Source: CBDCDJ01 sp965215355 (GTDB taxonomy: Bacteria > Deinococcota > Deinococci > Deinococcales > Trueperaceae). Taken from it: a stretch of DNA of 64,000 nt. Under the pieces are notes generated by a model that made no database searches, was not told the origin of the DNA, and saw nothing but the letters and a program-made list of their open reading frames with translations. Of this stretch, positions 31,931-40,003 are shown one piece after another. The stretch covers positions 4,216,001 through 4,280,000 of the forward strand of contig CBDCDJ010000007.1 in the NCBI GenBank assembly GCA_965215355.1, in the 5' to 3' direction. A program made the position numbers and the translations under genes. Numbering within the stretch: the first letter of the stretch is position 1; the number at the start of each line of letters is the position of its first letter.

Positions 31931-33328
31931 TCAGGCGCGCAGTTGCTGGCGCAGTTCCTCGAGCAGCGTCGCCACCTCCAGCTCGGGCTTGAGGTAGAGC
32001 AAATCAAAGAGTTCGGTCGCCAAGCGCACCACGCTGCGCGGGCTCAGCACGCCGCGCTGCGCGCCGCCCAAGTGTTCGGCGGCGGCGCGGCGGATTTGCC
32101 CCTGGCGTTCACCGGGTTGGTAGCTGTAGGCTTGCGCGTGGTGGTTTTGCAGCACGCTCAAAAATTGCCCGACTTCTTGAGGGCTGTAGTGAGGGTCCAG
32201 CTCGAGAACCTGCTCGCTTGTCAGCCAGTCCTCGAGCGGTAGACGGTTGTCGCTGCGGGTCACGGTGAACAAGAACAAAAGGGCTTGTTTGCGCGGGTCC
32301 GCGCTGTAGGCGGCGGGGTAGTCCTTAAAGCGGTGCTGCGGCAGGCTGTCTTCGGGGATGAGCGAACGCTCCCGCAGCGCCGCGTGCACGCTCGCGCTGA
32401 AAAAAAGTCCGGCCTTGGGGCGCTGGTCGGGGTGGAGCAGCGAATAGCTCTCGGCCTCGTCGATGAGCACGCACAAGCCGCTGTAGCCGCTGAGCTTGGC
32501 TAAGCTGCTCAAGCCGCTCAGCAAAAAAGCCATCTGCCGGGCGTTGTGCCCGACTTTGTAAACGCTCGGAAACTTGACGCCCGTGGGGGTGGCCTTGTTC
32601 ATCACCTTGACACGGCGCGCCCCCATCAGCCAGGCCAGCCAGATGGTGCGCGCCCTCGTGCCCGGCGTCTTGGCGAGCGCGTCGAGCGTGAGCGTCAGCG
32701 GGTTGACGGGTTGTTCGGTCAAGCTTTGTAGCGGCCCCGACAGCCCGGCGGCGTCGGCGCGCTCGAACAGCGGCCCTAAGCCGCGCTCATCGCTGTCCGG
32801 GTAGCGCAGGCTGCGGGTCAACGCGCTGTAAATGGCAAAAGCCCGGTGGGGCGGCAATTCCTGTAAATCTAAGCTCGCCGTCGCCACCAAAAAGTTGCGC
32901 TCCAGCGCCTCCTGAGCGCAGAGTTCAACGAGGTGGCTTTTGCCGAAGCCGTACTCGCCCACCACGGCGCGCACCGCGCCGCCCGCCGAGCGCGCCTCGC
33001 GAAGCGCCGCGGCGACGCTCTCCCTCTCTTTAGTGAGCCCAATCGTCAACGCCCGCACATGCTGGGCGGGCGCTACCCCGACGCGCAATGCCTCGACGAG
33101 TTGCCGCGCTTCGAACTGGGTGCGCGGCATGGGGCCGGGGAGGGCGTAGCTCGGTGGGGGCGCGGGTGCGTACTCGAGGGCTTGCCTGGCAAACTCCTGT
33201 CGCGGCCGCCGGAAGCGCAACCCGTTTTCAAAGCGTACCAGCCACTCGCCACCGTTTTTAAAGACCTGCACAACCTGTCCCGACCCGTAGGTGGGGTGCG
33301 TCACGCGCTCGCCGACCGTTACGTCCAT
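31931..33328 (-). CDS. P-loop ATPase (BrxD/DUF2791-like) with N-terminal Tudor/SH3-like domain
   Basis: 465 aa. Residues 4-46 (VGERVTHPTYGSGQVVQVFK ... GLRFRRPRQEF) form a CarD/UvrD-tail-like Tudor domain likely to touch protein or nucleic acid. The ATPase has Walker A 'VVGEYGFGKSH' (124-132), a Walker B-like 'LCVLIDEAES', and a sensor region 'LFLFTVTRSDNRL'. The GEYGxGKSH Walker A is shared with BREX BrxD/BrxC/PglY ATPases. It lies 13 bp after the other ATPase gene. I infer that the two ATPases assemble together and feed the helicase. Confidence 0.75.
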   Translation of the reverse strand: MDVTVGERVTHPTYGSGQVVQVFKNGGEWLVRFENGLRFRRPRQEFARQALEYAPAPPPSYALPGPMPRTQFEARQLVEALRVGVAPAQHVRALTIGLTKERESVAAALREARSAGGAVRAVVGEYGFGKSHLVELCAQEALERNFLVATASLDLQELPPHRAFAIYSALTRSLRYPDSDERGLGPLFERADAAGLSGPLQSLTEQPVNPLTLTLDALAKTPGTRARTIWLAWLMGARRVKVMNKATPTGVKFPSVYKVGHNARQMAFLLSGLSSLAKLSGYSGLCVLIDEAESYSLLHPDQRPKAGLFFSASVHAALRERSLIPEDSLPQHRFKDYPAAYSADPRKQALLFLFTVTRSDNRLPLEDWLTSEQVLELDPHYSPQEVGQFLSVLQNHHAQAYSYQPGERQGQIRRAAAEHLGGAQRGVLSPRSVVRLATELFDLLYLKPELEVATLLEELRQQLRA

Positions 33329-33341
33329 CGGTAAAGAACCA

Positions 33342-34709
33342 TCAGTAAGGAGGCGTCTCGCCGCCGAGAAGCGCGTCGGCCTGGCCGCGCACGATTTTCG
33401 TCGCCTCGACCTCGGTCAAAACGTGCTCGCCCGCCGCGTGCTGGCGGGCGAGTTCACTCACGAAGGCCTTGACGAACAAGCGGCGGTGGCTGATGTCCAA
33501 AAACACGTCTCGAGCGACGTTGGCTAAAATTGCGGCGTTGGCGTTTTGGGTGGCGGTGTCGAGCCGGGTGTCGAAGGCGGTCTCGTAGATGGGGATGAGC
33601 TTTTCGCCGATGGCGGTCATCAGCGCGTCCTCTGCTAAGTCCAGGCGGTTCAGGTTGATTTGCGGGCTGAAGTGGTTGGTTTCCGAAAAACGCCCCGGCG
33701 CGCGGACGCGCTGTTGCAGCGCCGGGTAGCGCGGTACCACGTCGGTGATGAACTGCGGCGGCACCGCGTAGACGAACATCGCGCCGGGCAGCTCGTCGCG
33801 GCAGCGGTCGATGACCTCGCGCAGGTTATCGGTGGCGAGCTTTTCGGCCTTGCCACCGATGCTCGCCATGCGGTCCACTTCGTCGAAAAGGAGCAGCAGA
33901 CCGCTGTAGCTTAAGGCGCGCACAGTTTGCGTCAGCGAGCGGAGCATCCGAAAGGCGTTGGCGCGGCCCACCTTGCCGGTCACGCCGGTTTCGCGCAGCA
34001 GTTTGGTGTCTTCGGGACTCGTGGCCTCGCCCAGAAGCCAACGCTCGAGGGCCTCCAAGCGCTCCTCCTGGTCCCGAATCAGCGCCTCGAAGTAAGCCAG
34101 CACCGCGGCCCGGTAGGGCGGGCTGTCGATGGGGGTGGCCTCTAACGTGTCCACCAGACCCCGGTAGTTGGGGTGGGTGAGGGTCTCGAGGCTCACATTT
34201 TGCCCCGTCACGCGCTCCAAGCTGCCCGCCAAAAAGCGCGGCAAGCCCTGCTCGTCGCTCACGGCCTCGTCCTCTTCGTGCCAGATGAGGTTGCGCGCCA
34301 CCGCGCCGTAGACCAGTCTCTGGTCGTTGTACGGCGTCTCGACCGGGCTCAGGTCGACCTTCGCCACCGCGAAGCCGCGCGCCCAAGCGACGTCGCGCAG
34401 ACAGTACAAAAAGTGCGACTTGCCGCTGCCGTAGTCGCCGACGACGAGTTTGAACGTCGCGCCGCCGTCTTGCAGGTACGACGACAGGTAAAACTGGTCG
34501 AGCGCGTCCAGCAGCGAACGGTTGCCGACGTTGAAGTGCTGCACCCCTTTCGTCGGCGGCGTGCCGGTGCTGCCCAACACCTCGATGATCTGCCGGGCCA
34601 AGCCTCGGCTCAAGCTGAGTTGGCCGGGGCTGAGTTGACTGGGACTAAGTTGACCAGGGTTGCCAGGGCTGGCTTGATTGAGACTGGCTTGGTTAGGGTC
34701 GCTGGGCAT
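33342..34709 (-). CDS. P-loop ATPase (BrxD/DUF2791-like), first ATPase of the operon
   Basis: 455 aa from ATG 34709; an in-frame TTG at 34745 is possible. The N-terminal 35 residues are a low-complexity repeat of QASPGN/QLSPGQLS units, probably a flexible linker. The ATPase has Walker A 'VVGDYGSGKSHF' (89-100) and Walker B 'LLLLFDEVDRM', with 'MFVYAVPPQFITDVVPRYPA' as sensor region and 'QRVRAPGRFSE' downstream. The same family as the next ATPase but clearly diverged and without the Tudor domain. It lies 56 bp downstream of the coiled-coil gene. Confidence 0.75.
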   Translation of the reverse strand: MPSDPNQASLNQASPGNPGQLSPSQLSPGQLSLSRGLARQIIEVLGSTGTPPTKGVQHFNVGNRSLLDALDQFYLSSYLQDGGATFKLVVGDYGSGKSHFLYCLRDVAWARGFAVAKVDLSPVETPYNDQRLVYGAVARNLIWHEEDEAVSDEQGLPRFLAGSLERVTGQNVSLETLTHPNYRGLVDTLEATPIDSPPYRAAVLAYFEALIRDQEERLEALERWLLGEATSPEDTKLLRETGVTGKVGRANAFRMLRSLTQTVRALSYSGLLLLFDEVDRMASIGGKAEKLATDNLREVIDRCRDELPGAMFVYAVPPQFITDVVPRYPALQQRVRAPGRFSETNHFSPQINLNRLDLAEDALMTAIGEKLIPIYETAFDTRLDTATQNANAAILANVARDVFLDISHRRLFVKAFVSELARQHAAGEHVLTEVEATKIVRGQADALLGGETPPY

Positions 34710-34765
34710 AGGGTGAGTTCCTGACTCGAGTTGAGTTTCTGTCAACAGCTAAGCGCTAACGGCTT

Positions 34766-35608
34766 TCACTCCTCCAAAAAAGTAATGTCCGCATAGTATT
34801 CGCCGTCCAGCGCCGAACTGGGCAGCCATAAGCTGCGGCTGGCGCTCTCGGCCTGGCTTTTGGTGGCGACGCCCAAACGGAGCGAATGGTTTTCAAGCGC
34901 GGGCGAGTTTTGCGCCAGCGCCAGGTCACGCACGAACCAAGGGCGCTCGTAGTCTTTGAAGGTGCCGCGCGAGGGCGCGTTCCAAAAGCGCGTCGATTGG
35001 CGGTTCAAAACCAGTTTGCTGTAAACCTCGATCAAGTTGATGCGGCCACCCTGGGGCAGCCGTGAGCGCTGCTCTACAAGCTGTTGCCAAGCCGTTTTGA
35101 GTTCGTCTAAAAACGCTTCTGGGTCGACGTCTCGCTGCACGATCTGCTTGTACTGCTGCTCATACGCTTTGACGATGGCGTTGATGGAGAGAGCCAGCGG
35201 GCGCGTCAGCGGCTCTTTGCCGTAGAAAAATTGTGCTTTGCGGGCGGCAATGTCGATGCGGAGTACCAGCGGGTCGATGACAACGGTCGGCGGGCGGCCC
35301 TCGACTGCTAGCCCTTTGGCCTCGAACGTTTCCTTGAGGTCTTTGGCGAAGTCGAAGGCCAAACCCTCCAAAGCCTGCTCCGTCTCCGCGCGAAAGCTTG
35401 CGGTGGCGCGGGCCAGCGCTTCGTCGTCCACTTGTTCGGCGGCTTGCTCGAGCTTGACCAACGCCTTTTGCATCGGCAGCGCGTCGGCTTTTTCCTCGGC
35501 GGCGAGTTTGGCGGCGACTTTGAGCGCGGAACTCGCGCTCCGCAACGCTTTGAAGCGCGGCTCCACGGTTTGCTGGGCGGTTTGCAGTTGCTGAAGCGTC
35601 TCGTTCAT
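34766..35608 (-). CDS. Coiled-coil hypothetical protein heading the ATPase-helicase operon
   Basis: 280 aa, not recognised. Residues 1-110 are Ala/Gln/Glu-rich helices with coiled-coil character (TLQQLQTAQQTVEPRFKALR...). The C-terminal half is globular ('PTVVIDPLVLRIDIAARKAQ', 'INLIEVYSKLVLNRQSTRFW', 'SLWLPSSALDGEYYADITFL'). SD GGGAGG precedes ATG 35608, and TACAAT (35629-35634, minus strand) may be the operon promoter. Its position at the head of the operon suggests a structural or target-recognition subunit (inference). Confidence 0.65.
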   Translation of the reverse strand: MNETLQQLQTAQQTVEPRFKALRSASSALKVAAKLAAEEKADALPMQKALVKLEQAAEQVDDEALARATASFRAETEQALEGLAFDFAKDLKETFEAKGLAVEGRPPTVVIDPLVLRIDIAARKAQFFYGKEPLTRPLALSINAIVKAYEQQYKQIVQRDVDPEAFLDELKTAWQQLVEQRSRLPQGGRINLIEVYSKLVLNRQSTRFWNAPSRGTFKDYERPWFVRDLALAQNSPALENHSLRLGVATKSQAESASRSLWLPSSALDGEYYADITFLEE

Positions 35609-35696
35609 CGGCCTCCCAAATATGTGCGATTGTAACAGAGTCCCGCTGGGAGCCGCGTCAAGACGTAAGGTTGAGTGTGAAGGCTTCAATCCTTGT

Positions 35697-35714
35697 CAGG
35701 CGCTGAAGCGCCTG
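35697..35714. repeat. Short perfect palindrome (CAGGCGCT-GA-AGCGCCTG)
   Basis: An 8-bp stem with a 2-nt centre between the operon head and yceH, with no T-run, so it is not a classical terminator. Could be a REP-like element. Confidence 0.4.
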
Positions 35715-35765
35715 GCTACACGCGAAAGATGACGAACTTCGACGAGACCTCGGCAGGTCGTGGCG

Positions 35766-36389
35766 CTACTCGCTCTCCAAACCGAGATGAACGTAGACAC
35801 GGTTCAACTGCTCTCTCAAGTCCTCGACCTCGGCGCGGAGTTGCTCCAACTCGCTCAAAGTGCTGGCGGCGGGTCGCGCGCGGGGCCTCAGTTTTTCCTC
35901 GTCCGTGCCGAGGGTGTGGCCCCAGCGGTCCTGGCTTTGGCCGGGGCCGCGGCCGAAGTTTTGGGCCAGCGGCGGACTGTGTTCGGCGAGTTTTTGCAGC
36001 GTCGCTTCGACCTCGCCCAAGTCTTGAAAACTTACGTAGCGCTCGGTTCGGGTGCGCAGTTCGCCGGGGGTTTGCTGGCCGCGCAGCATGAGCACGGCGA
36101 GCACGGCGAAGCCTTCGGGGCTCAACTGAAACGTCTCCGCCAACATGTGGCGGTGCTTGTAGACGCGCTCGTTGTCGGCCCTGGTCGTGCTGACCAAGCC
36201 CTTGTCGCGCAAGGTTTGCAAGGTGTCTTCGACTTCACGCTCGCTCAGGTCCGTCACCGGGTCGCGGTTGGTTTTTTGATTGCAGGCGAGGACAAGCGAA
36301 TTTGTGGTCAGCGGGTAGGTTTCGGGGGTGGTGCGCTCTTTCTCGAGCAGGCTGCCCAAAACACGTATTTCCTGGTCACGCATTCCCAT
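35766..36389 (-). CDS. yceH: YceH-family (UPF0502/DUF480) winged-helix protein
   Basis: 207 aa. 'IRVLGSLLEKERTTPETYPL' and 'NSLVLACNQKTNRDPVTDLS' are the DUF480 signature, followed by 'LSPEGFAVLAVLMLRGQQTPGELRTRTERY', the second winged helix. Function unknown; the C-terminal 35 residues form a coiled coil (LSELEQLRAEVEDLREQLNR). The start at 36389 is taken because TATACT (36398-36403) lies 8 nt upstream. Confidence 0.9.
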   Translation of the reverse strand: MGMRDQEIRVLGSLLEKERTTPETYPLTTNSLVLACNQKTNRDPVTDLSEREVEDTLQTLRDKGLVSTTRADNERVYKHRHMLAETFQLSPEGFAVLAVLMLRGQQTPGELRTRTERYVSFQDLGEVEATLQKLAEHSPPLAQNFGRGPGQSQDRWGHTLGTDEEKLRPRARPAASTLSELEQLRAEVEDLREQLNRVYVHLGLESE

Positions 36390-36405
36390 CGGTTGGCAGT
36401 ATAGC

Positions 36406-36442
36406 AAAAGGACCGAGGTCGAAAAACTGCCTCGGTCCTTTT
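36406..36442. terminator. Strong bidirectional hairpin between yceH and the ABC ATPase
   Basis: Perfect 13-bp stem AAAAGGACCGAGG (36406-36418) / CCTCGGTCCTTTT (36430-36442) with an 11-nt loop. On the minus strand it ends in TTTT just after the ATPase gene. Its 5' arm lies a few bases from the yceH -10 box. Confidence 0.8.
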
Positions 36443-36461
36443 CGGTTCCAACGCTTGTCGG

Positions 36462-37559
<1,098 letters not shown>

Positions 37560-37640
37560 AGCGTCCTCCCAAAAAATTGATTTTAACAAGGCGAGTTTAG
37601 CACGGTGCCCGCGCAAAGGCAAAGGGGAGCGGCAGACTGA

Positions 37641-37915
37641 CAGCAATTCCAAATTTAACAAACCCTCTCTCAAACAGCGTTGAGCAGGTTAAAGCTTATC
37701 AGCACAGCAGCTAATTCCCCTCTACTTTGCTCAGAAGAGGGCTAAATATCTGGCGGGACGCTTTAAAAAGTTGCTAAGGGAGCTTAGTTCACCAGAAACT
37801 GAAGGGTTATTCTCCGAAACAGCCTCTGTAGCTGCTCGATTGCTCGTCGCCTATCTCTTGAGAGTACCGTTCAGCACGTCATTGAAATCGAATTTGGTTA
37901 AATTTGGAACTGCTG
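37641..37915. mobile_element. MITE copy 2 (275 bp), inserted into a PIN toxin gene
   Basis: Inverted copy of the element at 21180-21454, with 274 of 275 positions the same by eye. Ends are CAGCAATTCCAAATTTAAC and, inverted, CAGCAGTTCCAAATTTAAC. Unlike copy 1, no target-site duplication flanks it (left GCAGACTGA, right TCACAAGTG), and the sequence on its far side is not the rest of the interrupted gene, so insertion was accompanied or followed by a deletion. Confidence 0.85.
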
Positions 37916-38266
37916 TCACAAGTGCAAAAATAGTCAGCCTCGGCTATTTCTGCGCTGGCTAGGTGTAAGGCGTCGAGCGGTTTGATACCTTGCTCTACAA
38001 ATGTTTCGGCTCGAGCTTCGATACCGTCATCAAGTAAAACCTCGGTTTTCGCTTTTTCAAGCACGGCTCGAGTCGCCCCTCTTCTGATTTCATCGCTCAT
38101 ACGGTCCAACTCAAATACCAGAATTTCCGACGACACAAGCTCGACATCACCAGCTTCTACCAAGGCGACAATGTTGAGAATAACCTCAGCCTCGACTCGA
38201 ATGCGTACTTGACTTTGATCGTCCAGGGGCCGCTGCAAACTGCAACTGTCGAGAGTAGATTTTCAA
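37879..38266 (-). pseudogene. PIN-domain toxin gene, frameshifted at the 5' end and cut at the 3' end by a MITE
   Basis: TTG 38266 overlaps the antitoxin stop (TTGA) and starts KIY, then one extra T shifts the frame. The correct continuation LDSCSLQRPLDDQSQVRIR...ILVFEL...PLDALHLASAE...DYFCTCD is in the next frame. PIN acids Asp (LDSC), Glu and Asp (LDALH) are recognisable. After FCTCD the frame runs into the MITE terminal repeat (SSSKFNQIRFQ), so the last strand and helix are lost. Two independent lesions make a functional toxin very unlikely. Confidence 0.8.
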
Positions 38267-38505
38267 GACCCGTTGTCCCTTAACCACTTTTTCGCCGCTT
38301 CTTCGGCGTCCTCGAGCGCCGCGTCGAGCGACGGATAGGTGCTCTTGCCCTCCCAAACCAGCCCGCCTTCGTCCAGCAAGCGGATGAACGAGTTTGCCCC
38401 GTCGCTGTGGCCAACTTCCAACCAGCCGTCCAAAACCCAGGCTGCCAGGCAAGGGTAATGCTTCTCGATGGTGGGCATGATAGTTTCGGTCAGTTGGGCG
38501 CTCAT
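38263..38505 (-). CDS. Probable antitoxin partner of the broken PIN gene
   Basis: 80 aa. 'IEKHYPCLAAWVLDGWLEVG HSDGANSFIRLLDEGGLVWE GKSTYPSLDAALEDAEEAAK KWLRDNGS' (split here) is a compact alpha/beta protein seen next to PIN toxins. I cannot name the family. TATACT at 38514-38519 lies 8 nt before ATG 38505. Its stop overlaps the TTG of the PIN pseudogene, the coupling expected of a toxin-antitoxin pair. Confidence 0.65.
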   Translation of the reverse strand: MSAQLTETIMPTIEKHYPCLAAWVLDGWLEVGHSDGANSFIRLLDEGGLVWEGKSTYPSLDAALEDAEEAAKKWLRDNGS

Positions 38506-38564
38506 TTTGGTAGAGTATAGCGCGCCTCAGCATTTTTCCTACGGGGCTACTGACAGGAGAAACT

Positions 38565-38858
38565 ATGGCGAACATCAGGGCTGTCGCCCACATCAAGGCA
38601 CGTGCCGACAAGGTCGAAGAGATGCGCACCGTGCTGACGGCTTTGCTCGAGCCGACCCGCCGCGAAGACGGCTGCGTCAGCTACATCCTCACTCAAAACT
38701 TGGACGACCCGACCGACTTTACCTTTATCGAGGAGTGGGAAAGCCGCGAAGCTATCCAGGCGCACTTGGGCTCGGCCCACGTCGCCGAAGCGCTGTCGCA
38801 CCTGCCGGAGGTCGGGGCCGCCGACCCCGATATTCGCACTTATGAGGTCTTGGCTTAG
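38565..38858 (+). CDS. ABM-domain (YgiN-like quinol monooxygenase) protein
   Basis: 97 aa. 'AVAHIKARADKVEEMRTVLT', 'LLEPTRREDGCVSYILTQNL' and 'FTFIEEWESREAIQAHLGSA' are the antibiotic-biosynthesis-monooxygenase fold blocks. Likely a small dimeric cofactor-free monooxygenase acting on quinones or a related aromatic. SD CAGGAG precedes ATG 38565. Monocistronic. Confidence 0.82.
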   Translation: MANIRAVAHIKARADKVEEMRTVLTALLEPTRREDGCVSYILTQNLDDPTDFTFIEEWESREAIQAHLGSAHVAEALSHLPEVGAADPDIRTYEVLA

Positions 38859-38910
38859 TAAAAATAAAGCTGTGGCGGTCTCGAGCCATTCATTGACAAC
38901 TTCGGTCAGT

Positions 38911-39117
38911 TCAACTCGCGGTTTGGTAAATTACAGGTCTGTACTTCGGCCTGGGAATGGCTTTGCCCGTTTCTTTTGCGACCTCGAGCCACGCTGTTTT
39001 TGCAAGCTCGAGTTCGGCAAGCGCCTCGGCAGGCGTTTCTCCAAAAGCCGAGCAGTATTTCAGGTCGGGAATATCAGCGATGTGGCCGCCGTCTTCCTCG
39101 CTGAAAAACAGGTTGAC
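38911..39117 (-). pseudogene. HicB-type antitoxin gene, 5' end removed by an IS200-type element
   Basis: Minus-strand frame VNLFFSEEDGGHIADIPDLK ... YCSAFGETPAEALAELELAK ... AIPRPKYRPVIYQTAS-stop: 68 codons of a typical HicB antitoxin, without a start codon. The frame loses its start exactly where the transposon end begins (about 39118-39130), so only the first few codons are missing. No hicA is adjacent. Confidence 0.75.
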
Positions 39118-39722
39118 TGTCCCAACATGGGAGGGTATAAGCCCCCAACTTCAGTTGGCTGCTTTAGCTCAGGTAAACTGAGCTAAGTGAGCGAATACCG
39201 CACAGGCAGCCATACACGGTTTGCGCTAGAGATACATTTGGTGTGGTGTACCAAGTACCGTAAACCCATCTTGCGAGGTGATGTCGCCCATCGTTTCCGA
39301 GCCCTGGCGCGCGAAGTATGTAGCGAGTTGAAAGTCGAGATTATCAAAGGAGTGGTGTCGAGCGACCATGTGCATATGCTGGTATCCATCCCGCCACAGT
39401 TGGCTGTGAGCAAACTGGTACAGAGGTTGAAAGGGAAGACCTCGTACAAATTGCAACGCGAGTTTACGAGTTTGCACAAAACGTACTGGGGCCAAAGGAT
39501 GTGGGCGAGAGGCTACTTTGCTTGTAGCACCGGGAATGTCAGTACGGAGATGATAGCGGCCTATATAGAAGGGCACACTGAAGAGGACAGTTTCAAGGTG
39601 GTGGACGACTTCGAGTCCTAGTTCAGCTTCCTTGAGGGAGCCTCACTTGAGCCGACTTCAGTCGGAAAGACACTTTCAGTGTCGAAGTCATTCCACCTGC
39701 TTCAGCTGGTGGTTGATTGAAT
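39118..39722 (+). mobile_element. IS200/IS605-family element (tnpA only)
   Basis: Contains a single Y1 transposase and subterminal hairpins with TTCA-type loops: CCAAC-TTCA-GTTGG (39146-39159) at the left, and CCGAC-TTCA-GTCGG (39653-39666), GACAC-TTTCA-GTGTC (39670-39684) and CCACCTGCTTCAGCTGGTGG (39692-39711) at the right. Such hairpins are the TnpA recognition structures. No tnpB is present. Exact ends are approximate, since this family makes no target duplication. Confidence 0.75.
39187..39621 (+). CDS. tnpA: IS200/IS605-family Y1 transposase TnpA
   Basis: 144 aa. 'RFALEIHLVWCTKYRKPIL' opening, the HUH motif in 'SSDHVHMLVSIPP' and the catalytic Tyr in 'STEMIAAYIEGH'. It transposes single-stranded DNA through a 5'-phosphotyrosine. 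Starts at GTG 39187; full length for the family, so probably active. Confidence 0.92.
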   Translation: MSEYRTGSHTRFALEIHLVWCTKYRKPILRGDVAHRFRALAREVCSELKVEIIKGVVSSDHVHMLVSIPPQLAVSKLVQRLKGKTSYKLQREFTSLHKTYWGQRMWARGYFACSTGNVSTEMIAAYIEGHTEEDSFKVVDDFES

Positions 39723-39746
39723 CCGTAACTATCCATCAGGCGTACA

Positions 39747-39950
39747 TCAACCTTTCGGCTCGGGGATGGCGCGACCCAATTCTTTTGCGGTCTCGAGCCA
39801 CTCCCCAATGATGATTTCGACGTTCGCTACCGCTTCGGCATAGGTTTTGCCGTCCGCCAGACAGCCAGGCAGTTCTGGCACTTCGGCGATAAAAGCGTCG
39901 TCTTCAGGGCTCCAGTAGAGAATGACCTCGTATTTGGGATGTTCAGTCAT
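39747..39950 (-). CDS. HicB-family antitoxin-like protein (solitary)
   Basis: 67 aa. 'YEVILYWSPEDDAFIAEVPE' and 'LPGCLADGKTYAEAVANVEI' followed by WLETAKELGRAIPEPKG form a complete HicB partial RNase H fold without an added DNA-binding domain. No hicA is next to it. It lies just beyond the right end of the IS200-type element, with the broken hicB on the other side. Confidence 0.8.
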   Translation of the reverse strand: MTEHPKYEVILYWSPEDDAFIAEVPELPGCLADGKTYAEAVANVEIIIGEWLETAKELGRAIPEPKG

Positions 39951-40003
39951 CGGTCTCGCCTCCGAGGTTCCTTTCAGGACTTCGACAAGGTTCTGGAGCC
40001 TCC

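Noticed and set aside
38186..38629. 147-aa frame overlapping the antitoxin and PIN pseudogene
   Set aside because: It is the out-of-frame antisense-like reading that joins the antitoxin region with the frameshifted PIN start; explained by the frameshift.
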